From a virus, in IMG/VR virus record IMGVR_UViG_3300044691_000460, positions 1-41,017 of that record: DNA of 41,017 nucleotides, one strand, 5' to 3'. A program made the translations under genes and the position numbers. Shown piece by piece: positions 21,729 through 30,549 of the stretch; the first letter of the stretch is position 1, and each line of letters begins with the position of its first letter. The notes below the pieces were generated by a model. That model searched no databases, was not told where the DNA came from, and saw only the letters and a program-made list of their open reading frames with translations.

Positions 21729-24700
21729 TTATTTACTCTCAGTCTCGTTATGTAAAGCGCCAAAGATGGTGTAGGTGAGCAGCTCGTTGGGCGCGTCTTC
21801 TGCAGGCCAGTCAAAACGGATCTGCAGATGACGGCAGTAGGTGGTTTGTTGGTTCTGCATCATCGCGAAGCGGTCGTTATAGAGCGTCTTGGCCTTCGGC
21901 AGCAACGGCGGGTCCTGCCGGGTGGGGTAAAGCAGCTCGAATAAATCGGGATGCAGCGGTCCATCGATCTCGCCCAGCATTACCGACACCGTCGCCTGGG
22001 TTCCGATCTTCACGCTCTCGAGGGTGAAGAAGTCCAGCTCCGCGACCTGGCCGGGTTGCGCGAGGACGATGCTGCCAAGGATTGGATACCAGGGGAAGGT
22101 CGTTCCAACATCGGTGTTGACAGTGGGATCGCGATAGAGGATCGGTCCATTCGCTGCAGGTCCAAGCAGCAGCAGCTTTTGCCCTTTTGTTACCTCCACC
22201 GAACTCATCGCCTTATAGCCCGATGCGATGGTTCCCATCGGACTCCACACCAAACCCTGCTCGGGCGCGGAGAGCGCCGCCATGCGGAACCAGCTGTCCT
22301 CGTCGTCTCCGACATAGAGCGCAGTGTCGCCGTGCGATCCTTCATGCCAGGTGAGCTGCGCGGTGCTGGGATCATAGAGGCTATCGAATTGGTCTGCGAT
22401 CGGGAAGCCTGGCTCGATAAGGCCGGCGCTGGGATCGAGCGCCATGACGTTCTTGGTCGAATTCATCAGATATGGCGTCGTTTTGTTGAGGGTGAAGGCG
22501 TCATAGCTCAACAGGCCGAGACCCGGGATGTATTTCTTGGTAAAGAGCGGGTCGGCATCCGTGCCGGATCCCAGCACGATAAACACATCCGAGACGGTGA
22601 AGACGATCAGGCCGAGCGTGCAGGCCCATGCCCGCACCACTCGCGCGGGATAGGTGAAACGGTTGTCCGGCAAGAAGGACTGATTGGGATCGCCCGTCTG
22701 CTGGGTTCCGTTGCTCCAGCTCAGGACATTCCCCACCGCGCCAAAGACGCGCGAGAGATGATATTCGAGCGGTTTGAAGCCCACCGGGGGAGGATCGTTC
22801 GAGTGTGCGATCGCGGCGGGCAGGAGCTGGTTGAGGAAGCTGTCGGGCAGCAGGTCCTTATACTGCCACATCTGGCCGGCCGGAGGCGCGGGGATCTCAT
22901 CGAGGAAAAGCAGCGTCGATCCGCCCTGGGGGATGCGGTAGATGACGATGATGTCGGCCTGCTCATCCGGACTTCCAGAACCCTGCATAAAGGCGAAGTT
23001 GTTCGCGTCAAGAAATATAGTTCCACTGAGCTTACTGGCTGTAGAGGTGTGATTGGTGGCCGCGCTCTTGAAGGCAAAGGCCCACTGCGAGGGCTGGGTG
23101 CGCGCAGCGGTCGTGATGCCGGTATTTGTCCAGGTTGCGGCATTGTCAATGGTTCCTGCCCCCTGTCGTGTCTGCCAGGCCGGGGCGATCGCTCCAGAGA
23201 GGCCGCTGATGGCGATCGTCTGCAGGTTGCTGTTCGAATCGACTACCTTCTGCGCCGGGCTGATCGGCGTCGTCACCAGGATCGCCGCCACTGCAAAGAC
23301 GTTTCCAACGGCCACGGAATACACGCCGCCGCCGTCCGCGATCTGACCATTGAAGACCAGGCCGGTCATGCCGCAGATAGGCCATCCATGCGATACGTTG
23401 CTTCCGCTGAGCGGGCTCGAGCGGATGGCGGCCGTAGCTGCGAGGGCATAGCTCGCAAAGCCGGGCGGCAATGGCATGGATGCTCCATTGTTGACCTGAG
23501 CCTGGATCACGGCGAGGACATGCGGTCCCGCCGTCGGAATCGTGATCGCGGTACTGCCAGCTCCTCCATAGGCGATAACTCCGCCCGTCGCCTGGTAGAA
23601 CAGGCCGAAGATATTGGCTTGGCCTCCCCACGTATGGCCGTTGTCGTCGTCGTAGGTGACGGTGAGATTCAGCGCAAAATCCAGTTGGCAGGCGATGACC
23701 GCATTCATGCCGTTGCCGGTGGGGTTCGTTCCGGCCAGGCCTGCGATGTTCACGAACTGGGTGGCGAGGAATCCGGCCGGTACCGGAACGGCTCCGCCGC
23801 CAGCAGTGCCGGAGCAGAAGCAAAGCACGTCTCCGAGCGCCGTTGTGAACTGCGCAAATTGGAATCCACCCACGGCGGAGACAGTGACAGCAGCTCCAGC
23901 AGTCCAGGCGGCGATCGCCCAGTTGGAGGTCGCTGCAAAGGCGATTCCGTTGGATCGATTCTGGAAGTTGCTGTTGAGCACCCCGCCCGCGCTGGTGGAT
24001 TGAAAGACGCCGCTAATCTGAATTCCTGAATTGAACCCTGGTCCAGCGGTGCTCCATGACAGCGAATTCGCAAGATTGAATCCGGTCGGGAGAGCAATGA
24101 TGGTTCCATTCGCGGCGGCCTGCCCCACGCCAAGACAGATAGAGCCTCCGCCCTGCAGGGGGATGAATCCGAAGTTTCCGTTCATGGTGGAGGAGGTAAT
24201 ATTGCCCCACGCCTGCACGACGCCGACATTCTCCCAGGTGACGGTATTGTCGATGACCTGCGAATTCAGCGGCGCGGTGAAGATTGGCGGCGCAATGGCC
24301 GTGATCCCCGCTGTCAGAGCCTTATAGAAATACTGCTTTCCAAGTGCGTCGGTCTGGATGACATATGCTCCCAGCGCGACCGCGGTGTTACTGACGTAGG
24401 TACCGGATCCCTGACACGTCCACATGACCGTGCCATCGCCGGTTAATCCTCCGAGGACATCGTTGAATACGGGAATAATGCTGCCCGTCGTTCCGAAGGT
24501 CGTCACCATCTGGATAAAACCGGCTGCATCGACGATCAAAAAGCAGGTCGAAAAGTAAGTATTCGCGCTCCACGCAGGAAAGATGGTCGGCAATGCGGAT
24601 TGCACGACGCTCGGCGCGGCGGTCGGGGCGGCAATGCCCCAGTTTTGAACGGAAGGCCCCTTGCAGATCCACTGCTGCCCTCCATCGGAGGTATAAGCTC

Positions 24701-25586
24701 CGATCACAGTCGACCAGGCGGGTTGCGCGACGCCGGTTATGCCGCTGCCACTGTTCGCCGCGCCGTTATCGCCGACTGGACCGTAATCGGCATGAACTAA
24801 GGCAGCAGTGAGGACGTTGCTCGAGTAAGCTGGAGATCCTTGCGGCACGCTGGCGATGGTGATGGTCTGCCCGTTGAGGAATCCCGCGCTGATGAAGCCC
24901 GAGAGATTGAGCGGCAGGCCTACCAGGGCCATCAGGTTCGAAGGCAGATTGACGTCGTTCGGATCGAGCGTCAGCGTGAGCACGTTGCCGGCGACGGCGA
25001 CGGACACAACCCCGACTACGATTCCGCCCTCGGCAACCTGCAGGTTGTTGTTGCTGTCGACGATGTACTTTCCCGCGTTGAAAATGGCTCCAGCGGACCA
25101 TTGCGGCTCCTCCTGTACCCACTTCTTTTGATCGACTCCATTCCCAAAAAACAGATTGTTCCCCACCGACATGAAGGTGGTATCGCCCGCGCCGAAGCTC
25201 TTATTCCAGATATTGAGCTTGCGGTTGGGGCCGGTGGCGTCGTAGACGGAGGCCGCGGTATCGGCCATCACGCGGATCGTCTCGGTGGAGGTGCTGAAGG
25301 CCTTGAAGGGATAGAAGCGATTGATCGCCGGAAAGTTCTGCGAGTTATAGACGCTGTGGCCTGGCCGCCGCTTCATCGTCATCTTCGGGGTCAGCTCTCC
25401 GTTCGAGCCGCCGATGAGACTGTCGAACCTGGTCGCCGAATAAAACTTCTCATAGAGGAACGTCGTCGCCGCATCGCGGAGCTGATTGCGGTTGGTCCAC
25501 AGCCCCGTCATGAATCGGTTGGTGTGGAGCGGCGCGAATTCGCTCTGGCTGGTGAGTCCGCCCGCTTGCGTGATCGGAGAGCTCAT
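21729..25586 (-). CDS. large tail protein (nozzle/needle-like), 1285 residues
   Basis: The N-terminus (WTNRNQLRDAATTFLYEKFYS, LTPKMTMKRRPGHSVYN) and the C-terminal beta-propeller-like part (AWACTLGLIVFTVSDVFIVLG, GLGLLSYDAF, DQFDSLYDPS) resemble podovirus tail-nozzle proteins that sit below the adaptor. The middle (about 160-825) contains at least four copies of a module with VxDxxGxxQ, xTGxxxPxW and DGTxxW (about 175-310, 338-393, 400-460 and 780-825). The protein is Gly/Ala/Thr-rich with few charges. The exact role is inferred from its position after the two adaptor-like genes. Confidence 0.6.
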   Translation of the reverse strand: MSSPITQAGGLTSQSEFAPLHTNRFMTGLWTNRNQLRDAATTFLYEKFYSATRFDSLIGGSNGELTPKMTMKRRPGHSVYNSQNFPAINRFYPFKAFSTSTETIRVMADTAASVYDATGPNRKLNIWNKSFGAGDTTFMSVGNNLFFGNGVDQKKWVQEEPQWSAGAIFNAGKYIVDSNNNLQVAEGGIVVGVVSVAVAGNVLTLTLDPNDVNLPSNLMALVGLPLNLSGFISAGFLNGQTITIASVPQGSPAYSSNVLTAALVHADYGPVGDNGAANSGSGITGVAQPAWSTVIGAYTSDGGQQWICKGPSVQNWGIAAPTAAPSVVQSALPTIFPAWSANTYFSTCFLIVDAAGFIQMVTTFGTTGSIIPVFNDVLGGLTGDGTVMWTCQGSGTYVSNTAVALGAYVIQTDALGKQYFYKALTAGITAIAPPIFTAPLNSQVIDNTVTWENVGVVQAWGNITSSTMNGNFGFIPLQGGGSICLGVGQAAANGTIIALPTGFNLANSLSWSTAGPGFNSGIQISGVFQSTSAGGVLNSNFQNRSNGIAFAATSNWAIAAWTAGAAVTVSAVGGFQFAQFTTALGDVLCFCSGTAGGGAVPVPAGFLATQFVNIAGLAGTNPTGNGMNAVIACQLDFALNLTVTYDDDNGHTWGGQANIFGLFYQATGGVIAYGGAGSTAITIPTAGPHVLAVIQAQVNNGASMPLPPGFASYALAATAAIRSSPLSGSNVSHGWPICGMTGLVFNGQIADGGGVYSVAVGNVFAVAAILVTTPISPAQKVVDSNSNLQTIAISGLSGAIAPAWQTRQGAGTIDNAATWTNTGITTAARTQPSQWAFAFKSAATNHTSTASKLSGTIFLDANNFAFMQGSGSPDEQADIIVIYRIPQGGSTLLFLDEIPAPPAGQMWQYKDLLPDSFLNQLLPAAIAHSNDPPPVGFKPLEYHLSRVFGAVGNVLSWSNGTQQTGDPNQSFLPDNRFTYPARVVRAWACTLGLIVFTVSDVFIVLGSGTDADPLFTKKYIPGLGLLSYDAFTLNKTTPYLMNSTKNVMALDPSAGLIEPGFPIADQFDSLYDPSTAQLTWHEGSHGDTALYVGDDEDSWFRMAALSAPEQGLVWSPMGTIASGYKAMSSVEVTKGQKLLLLGPAANGPILYRDPTVNTDVGTTFPWYPILGSIVLAQPGQVAELDFFTLESVKIGTQATVSVMLGEIDGPLHPDLFELLYPTRQDPPLLPKAKTLYNDRFAMMQNQQTTYCRHLQIRFDWPAEDAPNELLTYTIFGALHNETESK

Positions 25587-26297
25587 CTAGCGCCCTCTCG
25601 ATTGAGTACCCTGTTGGGGCTGGATCTGGGCGCGGAGGACCTGTTTGGTGTACTCCGTCCAGTTGGCGATGAAGATGTTCTTCTGCATCTCGTCCAGGCC
25701 GTCCTGAGCGCCCAGCAGATGCGCGACAAAGCGATCGTTGAAGATGGGGAAACGGCTGTCACCCGTAATCATCATGCTCAGGGCGAGGAATCCATACTGA
25801 TAGATATAGCTCAGCTCGTCGGGAATCGGGTTCCAGCGGTTGGCCATCGAAGACATGAGGATCGGCTTCTGTTGAAACAGCACCGTCAGGATGTAGGCCT
25901 TGTTGGGCGCTGGCAGCACGCGGAAGGTGATATTTCCGGCTCCGTCGTCGATCTGTACGGAGATCTTGTCCGGCCGTCCCTTGGTGCTGTCTTTCGAGAG
26001 AGCGGTTGCGACCTCGATCTCCTTGATCTCCTGAGTATCGGGATCCTGGACCCAGGCTTTTTCGATAAACCCGAAGGTGGGCAGCGCGGCCACGTAATCC
26101 TGCGTTCCTGCAACGCAGACGATCGGCGCGCTTTCGGCGCGATTCCAGGGCCAGCAGAAAGGTGCACCCAAGACGGTCTGCTTGATGAGGTTCGCATTCG
26201 ACATCGAGGGCTCGTTGCCTCCGATGATGAGCGGCTGGTACCGGACGAAAGGGCCTGTCCATAAAATCGTCTGCTGCAGATTGAGCGTCGCTGGCAT
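25587..26297 (-). CDS. tail adaptor-like protein
   Basis: This 236-residue protein has VLPAPNKAYILTVLFQQKPILMSS and IPDELSYIYQYGFLALSMMITGDSRFPIFNDRFVAHLLG, which resemble podovirus tail-tube A or adaptor proteins (T7 gp11-like). The C-terminus is Gln/Arg-rich. It is encoded between the nozzle-like and the second adaptor-like genes. Confidence 0.55.
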   Translation of the reverse strand: MPATLNLQQTILWTGPFVRYQPLIIGGNEPSMSNANLIKQTVLGAPFCWPWNRAESAPIVCVAGTQDYVAALPTFGFIEKAWVQDPDTQEIKEIEVATALSKDSTKGRPDKISVQIDDGAGNITFRVLPAPNKAYILTVLFQQKPILMSSMANRWNPIPDELSYIYQYGFLALSMMITGDSRFPIFNDRFVAHLLGAQDGLDEMQKNIFIANWTEYTKQVLRAQIQPQQGTQSRGR

Positions 26298-26300
26298 CGG

Positions 26301-27299
26301 CTAGCGCCCCCCATTCCAGGGCCAGCCTGAGCCGTAGGGATTCGCCGGACCTACATCACCGGCATAGCCATTGCCCATCACGTTCCGATCGGGGATGAAG
26401 CCCGCATCGTCTGCCTCGCGGTCGCCCTGCTTGAGTGCTCCCATGATGTCCGCTATCCAATCCGCCTTCAGCAGCGGAAACATCCTCTTCACGTTGGGGT
26501 CGACGGCGTATTTGTGGCAGTAGACATAGACGCCGGCGCGGAAGGTGCCCGAATAATCATCGGGGATCGGATCGATCTTTTGATCGAGCGTCACAAAGGC
26601 GGGCGGGTTGGCCTGGCCGAGCAGGTCCAGCTGGTACACCACCCCGGACATTGGAGGCATGGGGATGACGCGGAAGCCCTGCGCGTCGGGATCGGCGACG
26701 GTCCAGATGCAGGTGCCATCATTAATAGTCGCTCCGAAGACTGGGTTTGCGCCGGCATCGGGTGCCACGCCTCCGGTGATGCCGAAAGTCGTGAGTATGA
26801 GGATATTTCCGTGCGCGTCATTGATGTTGGTGGGAGGATTCTGCGGCGTTCCCGTCGCTCCGAGGGGTTTGATATAAGGCTTTGCGGGACCAGGCCATGA
26901 CCCTTGCTCCAGTACCTTATTGCTAAACCAGCACACCTTTTTGGGAGGGCTCGCTGCCTGGCTGGTGGGTTGGAGGCCTCGGACGGCTTCGATCGGCCAG
27001 CGCGGCTTCGGAAGCGAGGTATTGTTGATGTCTGTCCAGGTTCCGCTTTCCACCCATCCAATGCCCTTCTGGCCGACGGTGGCATAGTCGCACTGATAGC
27101 TGACCGTCCAAAAAGGCGGGATCTTGAACTGATTCCACTTCCAGTTGAATTTCTGCGAGATGAGATCGTTAACCACGTCGGTCGCGATCGCCAGCCAGGT
27201 CAACTGGGAATAGCCCCCAGTTGCCTGCTGTACGCTCAGCGATCCCATGGTCTTCATGAGGTCCACCACGGATTGAAGTGAAACGGTGCTGCTTCCCAT
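26301..27299 (-). CDS. tail adaptor/head-completion-like protein
   Basis: This 332-residue protein contains, in its middle, one copy of the module repeated in the nozzle-like protein (NINDAHGNILILTTFGITGG followed by a NDGTCIW element). The C-terminal part (IPDDYSGTFRAGVYVYCHKYAVDPNVKRMFPLLKADW) is similar in layout to the C-terminus of the preceding adaptor-like gene. A paired adaptor role at the tail-head interface is inferred. Confidence 0.5.
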   Translation of the reverse strand: MGSSTVSLQSVVDLMKTMGSLSVQQATGGYSQLTWLAIATDVVNDLISQKFNWKWNQFKIPPFWTVSYQCDYATVGQKGIGWVESGTWTDINNTSLPKPRWPIEAVRGLQPTSQAASPPKKVCWFSNKVLEQGSWPGPAKPYIKPLGATGTPQNPPTNINDAHGNILILTTFGITGGVAPDAGANPVFGATINDGTCIWTVADPDAQGFRVIPMPPMSGVVYQLDLLGQANPPAFVTLDQKIDPIPDDYSGTFRAGVYVYCHKYAVDPNVKRMFPLLKADWIADIMGALKQGDREADDAGFIPDRNVMGNGYAGDVGPANPYGSGWPWNGGR

Positions 27300-27306
27300 A
27301 TTGGCC

Positions 27307-27732
27307 CTATACGGTTACTGCTGCGGGTGCTTCGACGAGGACCTGGCCAGTGGTTCCCTGAGACATCGGGGATCCGTGGATGCTGCCTGTGGCCGCGCGG
27401 CGGTCTACCTCTTGCCACAGCTCTTCATTCGAGAGCAAAGCAAGTTGTTCCGGGGTCGGCTTCTGTATTGCGCCTTCGAGCAACGCCATAGGAGCTTCGG
27501 GAGCTGCGGGTTCCACATGCAGCCCATGCCCCTTCAGCTTCTCGACGATCGCGTTGAGGCGGTCAGAAATGCTGGATGACTGGGTCACACCTGCCGTTGG
27601 AATCTCGACGGTGTCGCCCTTGTCGCCTTTCTCGCCCTTTTCGCCCTTTTCGCCCTTTTCGCCGGGATCGCCCTTGTCGCCCTTGGTGGTGGACACTCCG
27701 GAGACTGCTCCTGCTACCTCTTCACCGTCCAT
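27307..27732 (-). CDS. collagen-like repeat protein
   Basis: This 141-residue protein has eight uninterrupted Gly-X-Y triplets (about 18-41: GDKGDPGEKG, then GEKGEKGEKGDKGDT), a bacterial/phage collagen-like segment. It is followed by helical residues (DRLNAIVEKLKGHG, QLALLSNEELWQEVDRRA). It would trimerise. Such segments serve as stalks or fibres on capsids or tails. AAGGAGAG precedes the ATG. The stretch of 82 bases upstream contains the CRISPR-repeat-like sequence. Confidence 0.7.
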   Translation of the reverse strand: MDGEEVAGAVSGVSTTKGDKGDPGEKGEKGEKGEKGDKGDTVEIPTAGVTQSSSISDRLNAIVEKLKGHGLHVEPAAPEAPMALLEGAIQKPTPEQLALLSNEELWQEVDRRAATGSIHGSPMSQGTTGQVLVEAPAAVTV

Positions 27733-27777
27733 ATTGACTCTCCTTGTACTTCCTGTTTTTCGACATCATTCGAGGCC

Positions 27778-27810
27778 GTTTCAATCCACGCTCCCTTATG
27801 GGGAGCGAAC
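27778..27810 (-). CRISPR. solitary type I-C-like CRISPR repeat (no array)
   Basis: Read on the minus strand, the 33 bases have GTT, then a 7-bp stem CGCTCCC/GGGAGCG with loop CATAA, then TGGATTGAAAC. This is the architecture of type I-C repeats (about 32 nt): GC hairpin followed by the 11-base tail that becomes the crRNA 5' handle. The length here is 33, with one extra T near the 5' end. No second repeat is found within the window, so it is not an array. It lies in the gap between two late genes, in the sense orientation of the transcript. A mimic that occupies Cas proteins or a remnant captured from a host array are the leading readings. Confidence 0.8.
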
Positions 27811-27814
27811 TCGG

Positions 27815-28372
27815 TTAGGCGGCGGTGTTCTTACGCGCGGCCTTGGGCTTGCGAGATGCGCGCGGGGCCGTGGTCTCTTCCTCTTCTTCCTCTTCATAGC
27901 GCCGCTGGGGAGCTCGCTGGATGAGGAAGAGCTGGGTTCCGCTGGGCTCGTTGTCGGTCGGCCACTCCAGCGCCTTGCGGTAGTTGCGCGCGGCGACGGC
28001 ATAGGCTTCGGGATCGCTCTTCTTCAGCGCGATCGGCGGGTTGCTCCAGATGGCTCCGCACCGCTGGCAGAGCACGATTACCTCGCCGACAGGCATGGTG
28101 TGCTGGATGACCGCGTAATTGCTGTCGGTGCCGCGATCGAGGCCGCCCTTGTTCCTGCCGCCCTTCTTATGCTTGCAGTTGGCCTCGCGGATGATGCGCT
28201 GCCGTTCGTTCTCAGCCAGGTCGCGCTGCTGGCTCTCAAGCTGGATGCGGCGGCTTTGCTTGCGTTGGTTGATCTCCTGCAGCTGCTCTCTCTGGAGTTC
28301 CAGCTGGACGCGCTTCATCTCCAGATCGATCGTTGCGGATTCGTTCAATAGTTCGTCTGTGGTCTGCCCCAT
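27815..28372 (-). CDS. coiled-coil protein with zinc-ribbon and basic tail
   Basis: In this 185-residue protein, residues about 10-62 form a charged coiled coil (LEMKRVQLELQREQLQEI). A CKHKKGG...CQRCG zinc-binding pair follows (about 66-107). The C-terminus has a run of acidic residues (EEEEEEE) and then a Lys/Arg/Ala-rich tail. GGGAGATATG precedes the ATG. Placed between the collagen-like and the capsid genes, it is probably a head-associated protein. Confidence 0.6.
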   Translation of the reverse strand: MGQTTDELLNESATIDLEMKRVQLELQREQLQEINQRKQSRRIQLESQQRDLAENERQRIIREANCKHKKGGRNKGGLDRGTDSNYAVIQHTMPVGEVIVLCQRCGAIWSNPPIALKKSDPEAYAVAARNYRKALEWPTDNEPSGTQLFLIQRAPQRRYEEEEEEETTAPRASRKPKAARKNTAA

Positions 28373-28390
28373 GGCATATCTCCCTAGCTG

Positions 28391-28423
28391 AAAAAGTTGG
28401 GCGGATGAGACTCGGCTCCGCCC
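28391..28423 (-). terminator. intrinsic terminator after the major capsid gene
   Basis: On the minus strand GGGCGGA (28423-28417) pairs with TCCGCCC (28405-28399) across an 11-base loop and is followed by AACTTTTT (28398-28391). It lies 43 bases after the capsid stop codon. A partial terminator here would make capsid mRNA more abundant than that for downstream tail proteins. Confidence 0.75.
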
Positions 28424-28465
28424 GGTGCCGTCTTCCAGGATCGGGCAAGGAAAAGCCCAAAAGAG

Positions 28466-29653
28466 CTAGGAGATGTTAGAGGGTGCGTCGATGAGCCGAA
28501 CGCGACCGATGAGGTCGGGGACGACAGTGGGCACGAAGTTGACGTTATAAGCCGTGGATCCGCCGATCATGTTCGAGGGGTCGGAAACGCTCACATCGTC
28601 ATACCGCTTCGTGTACATCTTCAGGTTGCGCCAGTCTCCATCGCCGATCTGCGCGCCTTCCTTCTTGCCCATAGAGACGGTCAGAACGCCGTTTTCTCCG
28701 AAGATGGCCGTCCGGAATGCGGTGACGCCAGCATTTCCCAGATAGTTTGGGGTCATGGTGACTTCGGTAGAGGGCAGGAAGCTACAGCCCGCCCAGTCCA
28801 TCACCTGCGCGCTATCCTCGCCCGTCGGCAGTTCCTCCAGCTTCATCTGGCCTTCGATCGTGTGCTTCAACACATCGGTCAGGGAGTTGTTGGAGGTGTC
28901 GTTGAGCGTGTCGCCCACCGCGAAGTTATGGATCACTCCGCGATAGCGGCCGTTAGCGAATGCATGGACGTTGCGGCCGCCCAGCGAGGAGATCGACGTG
29001 GTGATGTTGTTTTTGGAGAAGGGGACATTGAAGGCGTTCTGTTTGAGCACAGACGCATCGGATGCTACCAGGCCATCGGCGGTGAGACGGACGAGCTGCG
29101 AGGTAGTGCGCGCCAGGCGATATCCCAGCTCCTTCGCTCCGTTGTCCAGCGCGGGGTCGATCGCCAGCTGCAGCGAGAATTTGCTGTAGTTGAGATAGTC
29201 CGCATAGTTGCCCATTTTGGTGAAGTTGTTGAGAACCCCGATGGTGATGCCAGAGCCTACAACGCCTTCCGCCGCCTGTGTGGTGTTGGCTCCCAGCGCC
29301 TGGTACTCGTAGAGGGCGAGAGTATTTCCGGCGTTTTCCGGCATCTCGATCCGCTTCGTGCACTTCAGCCAGGGAGTCTCGGCCTTCAGGTTGTCGATGA
29401 AGGTCTTCTCGTAGTAGATCGCCTGCGTCTGGGTGAGGTTGCTGCTGTTGTTCGATGCGGGGCTGAAGCCGTCGTTGAGGACCAGCTGCTGGCTCTGCAC
29501 CGTGGCGAAGGTGCCGATCGTGACGACTGCGGCGCGCCAGAGGAGGCGCGGCAGGAACATCACGTGGGAACCCAAGGTCAAAAGCAATGCTGCGATTACG
29601 GCGAAGACGCGGGCGGTGAAAAGGACCGCCCGGTCGAAACGTGTATACATCAT
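28466..29653 (-). CDS. major capsid protein, N4-gp56-like
   Basis: This 395-residue protein contains QAIYYEKTFIDNLKAETPWL (about 76-95), RLTADGL, SLGGRNVHAFANG and ITIGVLNNFTKMGNYADYLNYSKF, the pattern of the N4-gp56/HK97-fold capsid family. The first 50 residues are strongly hydrophobic (LFTARVFAVIAALLLTL, then LWRAAVVTIGTFATVQ), unusual for a capsid; they may be a propeptide or membrane-interacting arm. GGGAGAACG precedes the ATG, supporting the long start. The scaffold-like gene lies upstream and a terminator lies downstream. Confidence 0.75.
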   Translation of the reverse strand: MMYTRFDRAVLFTARVFAVIAALLLTLGSHVMFLPRLLWRAAVVTIGTFATVQSQQLVLNDGFSPASNNSSNLTQTQAIYYEKTFIDNLKAETPWLKCTKRIEMPENAGNTLALYEYQALGANTTQAAEGVVGSGITIGVLNNFTKMGNYADYLNYSKFSLQLAIDPALDNGAKELGYRLARTTSQLVRLTADGLVASDASVLKQNAFNVPFSKNNITTSISSLGGRNVHAFANGRYRGVIHNFAVGDTLNDTSNNSLTDVLKHTIEGQMKLEELPTGEDSAQVMDWAGCSFLPSTEVTMTPNYLGNAGVTAFRTAIFGENGVLTVSMGKKEGAQIGDGDWRNLKMYTKRYDDVSVSDPSNMIGGSTAYNVNFVPTVVPDLIGRVRLIDAPSNIS

Positions 29654-29705
29654 GGTCGTTCTCCCGGTGCATCAGTCACTCAGGAAAACTCGACCTGCTT
29701 GGTGG

Positions 29706-30512
29706 TTAGAAGCGTAGGGTGTTGACGAGAGCCGCGAATCCCGCTTCGTTCGTCATCTTGTGCGCATAAACCGACCTGGGCATCTCGAGAATTTCCTGCC
29801 TGGTATACTTCGGCTTCGGCTTTGGCGCTGGAGTATGGCCGACATCTGAGGACCGCACTCCGGTGGCTCCAAAGCTTCCGCGTGGCCGAGTCGTCTGCTG
29901 GGGAACAATCCGCTCCTGGGCGTCTTCTTCGGGTTTGCTGTTGGTCGTCTCCGGTCTCTTGGTTAACAATCCGTCTCCCATGAGCCGATCAAAGGCAATT
30001 CCAAAATTCTTCACTGTGAAGGCCATGTTGTTTGCATCCATGTAGTCCCACAGTGTTTGCTTGTTTTCGGTCGTAGGGTACCACCCTGGAGTTTGCTCTA
30101 CCCAAACTTTTGTGGCATTGCGCGCGGCCTCGATCGCGTCTTTCTCATCAAGGTCAGTCAACCGCTTCGCAACCGTCTCGAGCGGAGCTCCCAGACGGGC
30201 CTCGATGATGCTCTCAACCATCTCCGGAAGTCTGCTCGGATCGTTGATGTCGCTCATCGCCTGGAACCTCTCATCAGCCGACAGGTCGCGCGGCTTGAAC
30301 TCGCTGGAGGTCTTCTTCAGGTCGGGCAGGACCTCTTTCTTGAGCTCGTTGATCCGCCGCGATCCGTGAAACTGAGCGTTGAGGACCTTGTCCGCGACTT
30401 CCTTATACGTCGCGCCCTTGAAGGTTTGGACCTGCGAACCATCCTCGGCATCCACGTCGGCGATGTACTCGCCATCGACCGGCTCTCCGTTGTTTCTCCA
30501 TTCAACTCCCAT
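29706..30512 (-). CDS. scaffold-like protein
   Basis: This protein has about 268 residues, starting at the ATG at 30512 (GGAGG 9 bases upstream); a TTG at 30530 would put that site inside the gene. It is acidic in the N-terminal half, with helical charged stretches (LPEMVESIIEARLGAPLETVAKRLTDLDEKDAIEAARNA) and a Pro/Lys-rich C-terminus, as in scaffolds that bind capsid protein by their basic end. Its position immediately before the capsid gene supports this. Confidence 0.65.
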   Translation of the reverse strand: MGVEWRNNGEPVDGEYIADVDAEDGSQVQTFKGATYKEVADKVLNAQFHGSRRINELKKEVLPDLKKTSSEFKPRDLSADERFQAMSDINDPSRLPEMVESIIEARLGAPLETVAKRLTDLDEKDAIEAARNATKVWVEQTPGWYPTTENKQTLWDYMDANNMAFTVKNFGIAFDRLMGDGLLTKRPETTNSKPEEDAQERIVPQQTTRPRGSFGATGVRSSDVGHTPAPKPKPKYTRQEILEMPRSVYAHKMTNEAGFAALVNTLRF

Positions 30513-30549
30513 TTCCTGTTCCTCCACCAATCCGGTGCCTTTCTAGGTA

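Noticed and set aside
21951-24029. A long plus-strand open frame (692 codons) opposite the nozzle-like gene
   Set aside because: It is the shadow of a long minus-strand gene, has low-complexity Arg/Gly/Asp composition and no ribosome-binding site or known motif. The same holds for the long plus frames at 16796-18226, 18782-19939 and 31115-32998.
27598-27675. A tandem DNA repeat (GCCCTTTTC units) as a separate element
   Set aside because: It is simply the codon-level image of the Gly-Glu-Lys triplets of the collagen-like protein.
27733-27814. A CRISPR array with a spacer
   Set aside because: Only one repeat-like unit exists; no second copy of the TTTCAATCCAC core lies within 40 bases or elsewhere in the window, and no cas gene is near, so only a solitary unit is reported.
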